The position numbers and the translations under genes are program-made. The notes beneath the pieces were generated by a model. The model made no database searches. It was not told where the DNA came from and was given only the letters and a program-made list of their open reading frames with translations. Below are positions 62,320 through 62,972 of a DNA stretch of 62,972 bases, piece by piece. The first letter of the stretch is position 1, and every line of letters starts with the position of its first letter. The DNA comes from Methylotenera_A sp046594915 (GTDB taxonomy: Bacteria; Pseudomonadota; Gammaproteobacteria; Burkholderiales; Methylophilaceae), in the NCBI GenBank assembly GCA_046594915.1, contig JBKJRC010000015.1, positions 1 through 62,972 on the forward strand, written 5' to 3'.

Positions 62320-62972
62320 TGATGGGCGCGAAATCTGCGCCCAGCTTATACGCAGTGACAGCATCGATGATGACTTCTGTTTTAAATTCCACTTCTAAGT
62401 CGTCATCGGCTGCACACATTACCGTATTGCTGAATGAAGCGGTTGATGCATTGAATATCAAGTCTAACGGCATTTATATCGATGGTACTTTTGGGCGCGG
62501 CGGTCATAGCAGATTAATTTTATCTAAACTTGAAAAAACAGGTCGCCTATATGCCATCGACCGTGATTTGGCCGCATTAGCAGAAGGCCAAACGATTCAA
62601 GATGCGCGCTTTGATATTTCACATCGACATTTTTCAGAAATCAATCAATTAGCAATCGGTAACAATCTCACCAAAGTAGATGGTATTTTGCTGGATTTAG
62701 GCATTTCATCGCCGCAAATCGACGAAGGTGAACGCGGTTTTAGTTTTAGATTTGATGCGCCGCTAGACATGCGCATGGACCAAACGCGTGGGCAGACAGC
62801 CGCTGAGCTGTTAACCACAATTTCAGAGCAACAATTGGGGAAAGTGATAAAAGACTATGGTGAAGAACGGTTTGCTAAGCAGGTTGCAAGGGCGATTATT
62901 AAGGAGCGCACAGACGGGCGCGCCATCACCACTACAGGACAGCTTGCCAAGATCGTGGCAAGTGCAATCCCC
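62316..62972 (+). CDS. rsmH: 16S rRNA (cytosine(1402)-N4)-methyltransferase RsmH, 3' end cut by window
   Basis: RsmH (MraW) methylates N4 of C1402, the same base RsmI modifies. Only the first 219 codons are present; the frame runs open to the window edge. Motifs YIDGTFGRGGHS (SAM-binding), YAIDRDLAAL, DGILLDLGISSPQ and PLDMRMDQTRG are diagnostic. The ATG at 62316 overlaps the mraZ stop, giving a ~35-residue N-terminal extension before HITVLLNEAV; an internal ATG at 62367 is an alternative start. Second gene of the dcw cluster. Confidence 0.93.
   Translation, partial: MMMGAKSAPSLYAVTASMMTSVLNSTSKSSSAAHITVLLNEAVDALNIKSNGIYIDGTFGRGGHSRLILSKLEKTGRLYAIDRDLAALAEGQTIQDARFDISHRHFSEINQLAIGNNLTKVDGILLDLGISSPQIDEGERGFSFRFDAPLDMRMDQTRGQTAAELLTTISEQQLGKVIKDYGEERFAKQVARAIIKERTDGRAITTTGQLAKIVASAIP

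Overview
The window looks like a chromosome segment from a methylotrophic betaproteobacterium, most likely of the Methylophilaceae (Methylotenera-like). Pointers are an XoxF-type, lanthanide-dependent methanol dehydrogenase with its XoxJ partner and c-type cytochromes, an NAD-dependent molybdenum formate dehydrogenase operon, moderately AT-rich DNA, and betaproteobacterial housekeeping blocks. Genus is an inference; no 16S rRNA gene is present. No prophage, transposase, integron or CRISPR array was seen.

Layout. 1-2.6 kb: the rpsP-rimM-trmD-rplS operon. 2.6-7.5 kb: ogt, xerD, a DUF2007 gene, a hairpin-rich repeat element abutting a HEPN-like accessory gene inserted behind folB, then plsY and tsaD. 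7.5-13 kb: the macromolecular-synthesis block rpsU-DUF3144-yqeY-dnaG-rpoD plus a tRNA with a CAT anticodon (probably Ile2). 13-18 kb: a small lipoprotein, a CHASE-GGDEF diguanylate cyclase, two PepSY proteins and an OmpR-type two-component system. 18-28.7 kb: a FadL porin, a DSF quorum-sensing set (rpfF convergent with rpfG-REC-rpfC), a TPR/2OG-oxygenase protein, a BrkB membrane protein fused to a cyclic-nucleotide-binding domain, and prolyl iminopeptidase. 29-35 kb: xoxF, xoxJ, two nearly identical cytochromes (one soluble, one a lipoprotein) and a type II NADH dehydrogenase. 35-40.7 kb: lplT, phoH-like, bcp, an orphan sensor kinase and tonB. 40.8-50.7 kb: moeA-mobB-mobA-moaA, divergent from fdsG-fdsB-fdsA-fdhD-fdsD. 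50.7-59 kb: a TSUP permease, a GT39 glycosyltransferase, rpmE2, rho, trxA, a PilZ-like protein, a TlpA-like thioredoxin, DUF3579, a dual-BON lipoprotein and yraN. 59-63 kb: rsmI, pyrC, rnpB, and the start of the division/cell-wall cluster (mraZ and a truncated rsmH) with a clear MraZ operator.

How the genes work together. Methanol oxidised in the periplasm by XoxF passes electrons to the adjacent cytochromes. Downstream, formate is oxidised by FdsABG to make NADH, and the neighbouring Mo-cofactor genes supply its bis-MGD cofactor. NDH-2 can re-oxidise NADH. A second theme is cyclic-di-GMP: a GGDEF cyclase, the RpfC/RpfG HD-GYP pathway driven by a fatty-acid signal from RpfF, and a PilZ-like candidate receptor.

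The points most worth a second look are the DSF cluster with its REC-only middle gene and divergent FadL; the twin XoxG-like cytochromes and the 77-nt inverted-repeat element before them; the base-composition break inside dnaG; the competing hairpins at the rimM start; the HEPN gene whose tail is encoded by a repeat; and the BrkB-CNB fusion lacking the usual phosphate-binding arginine. All calls come from reading sequence by eye; no database search was run.
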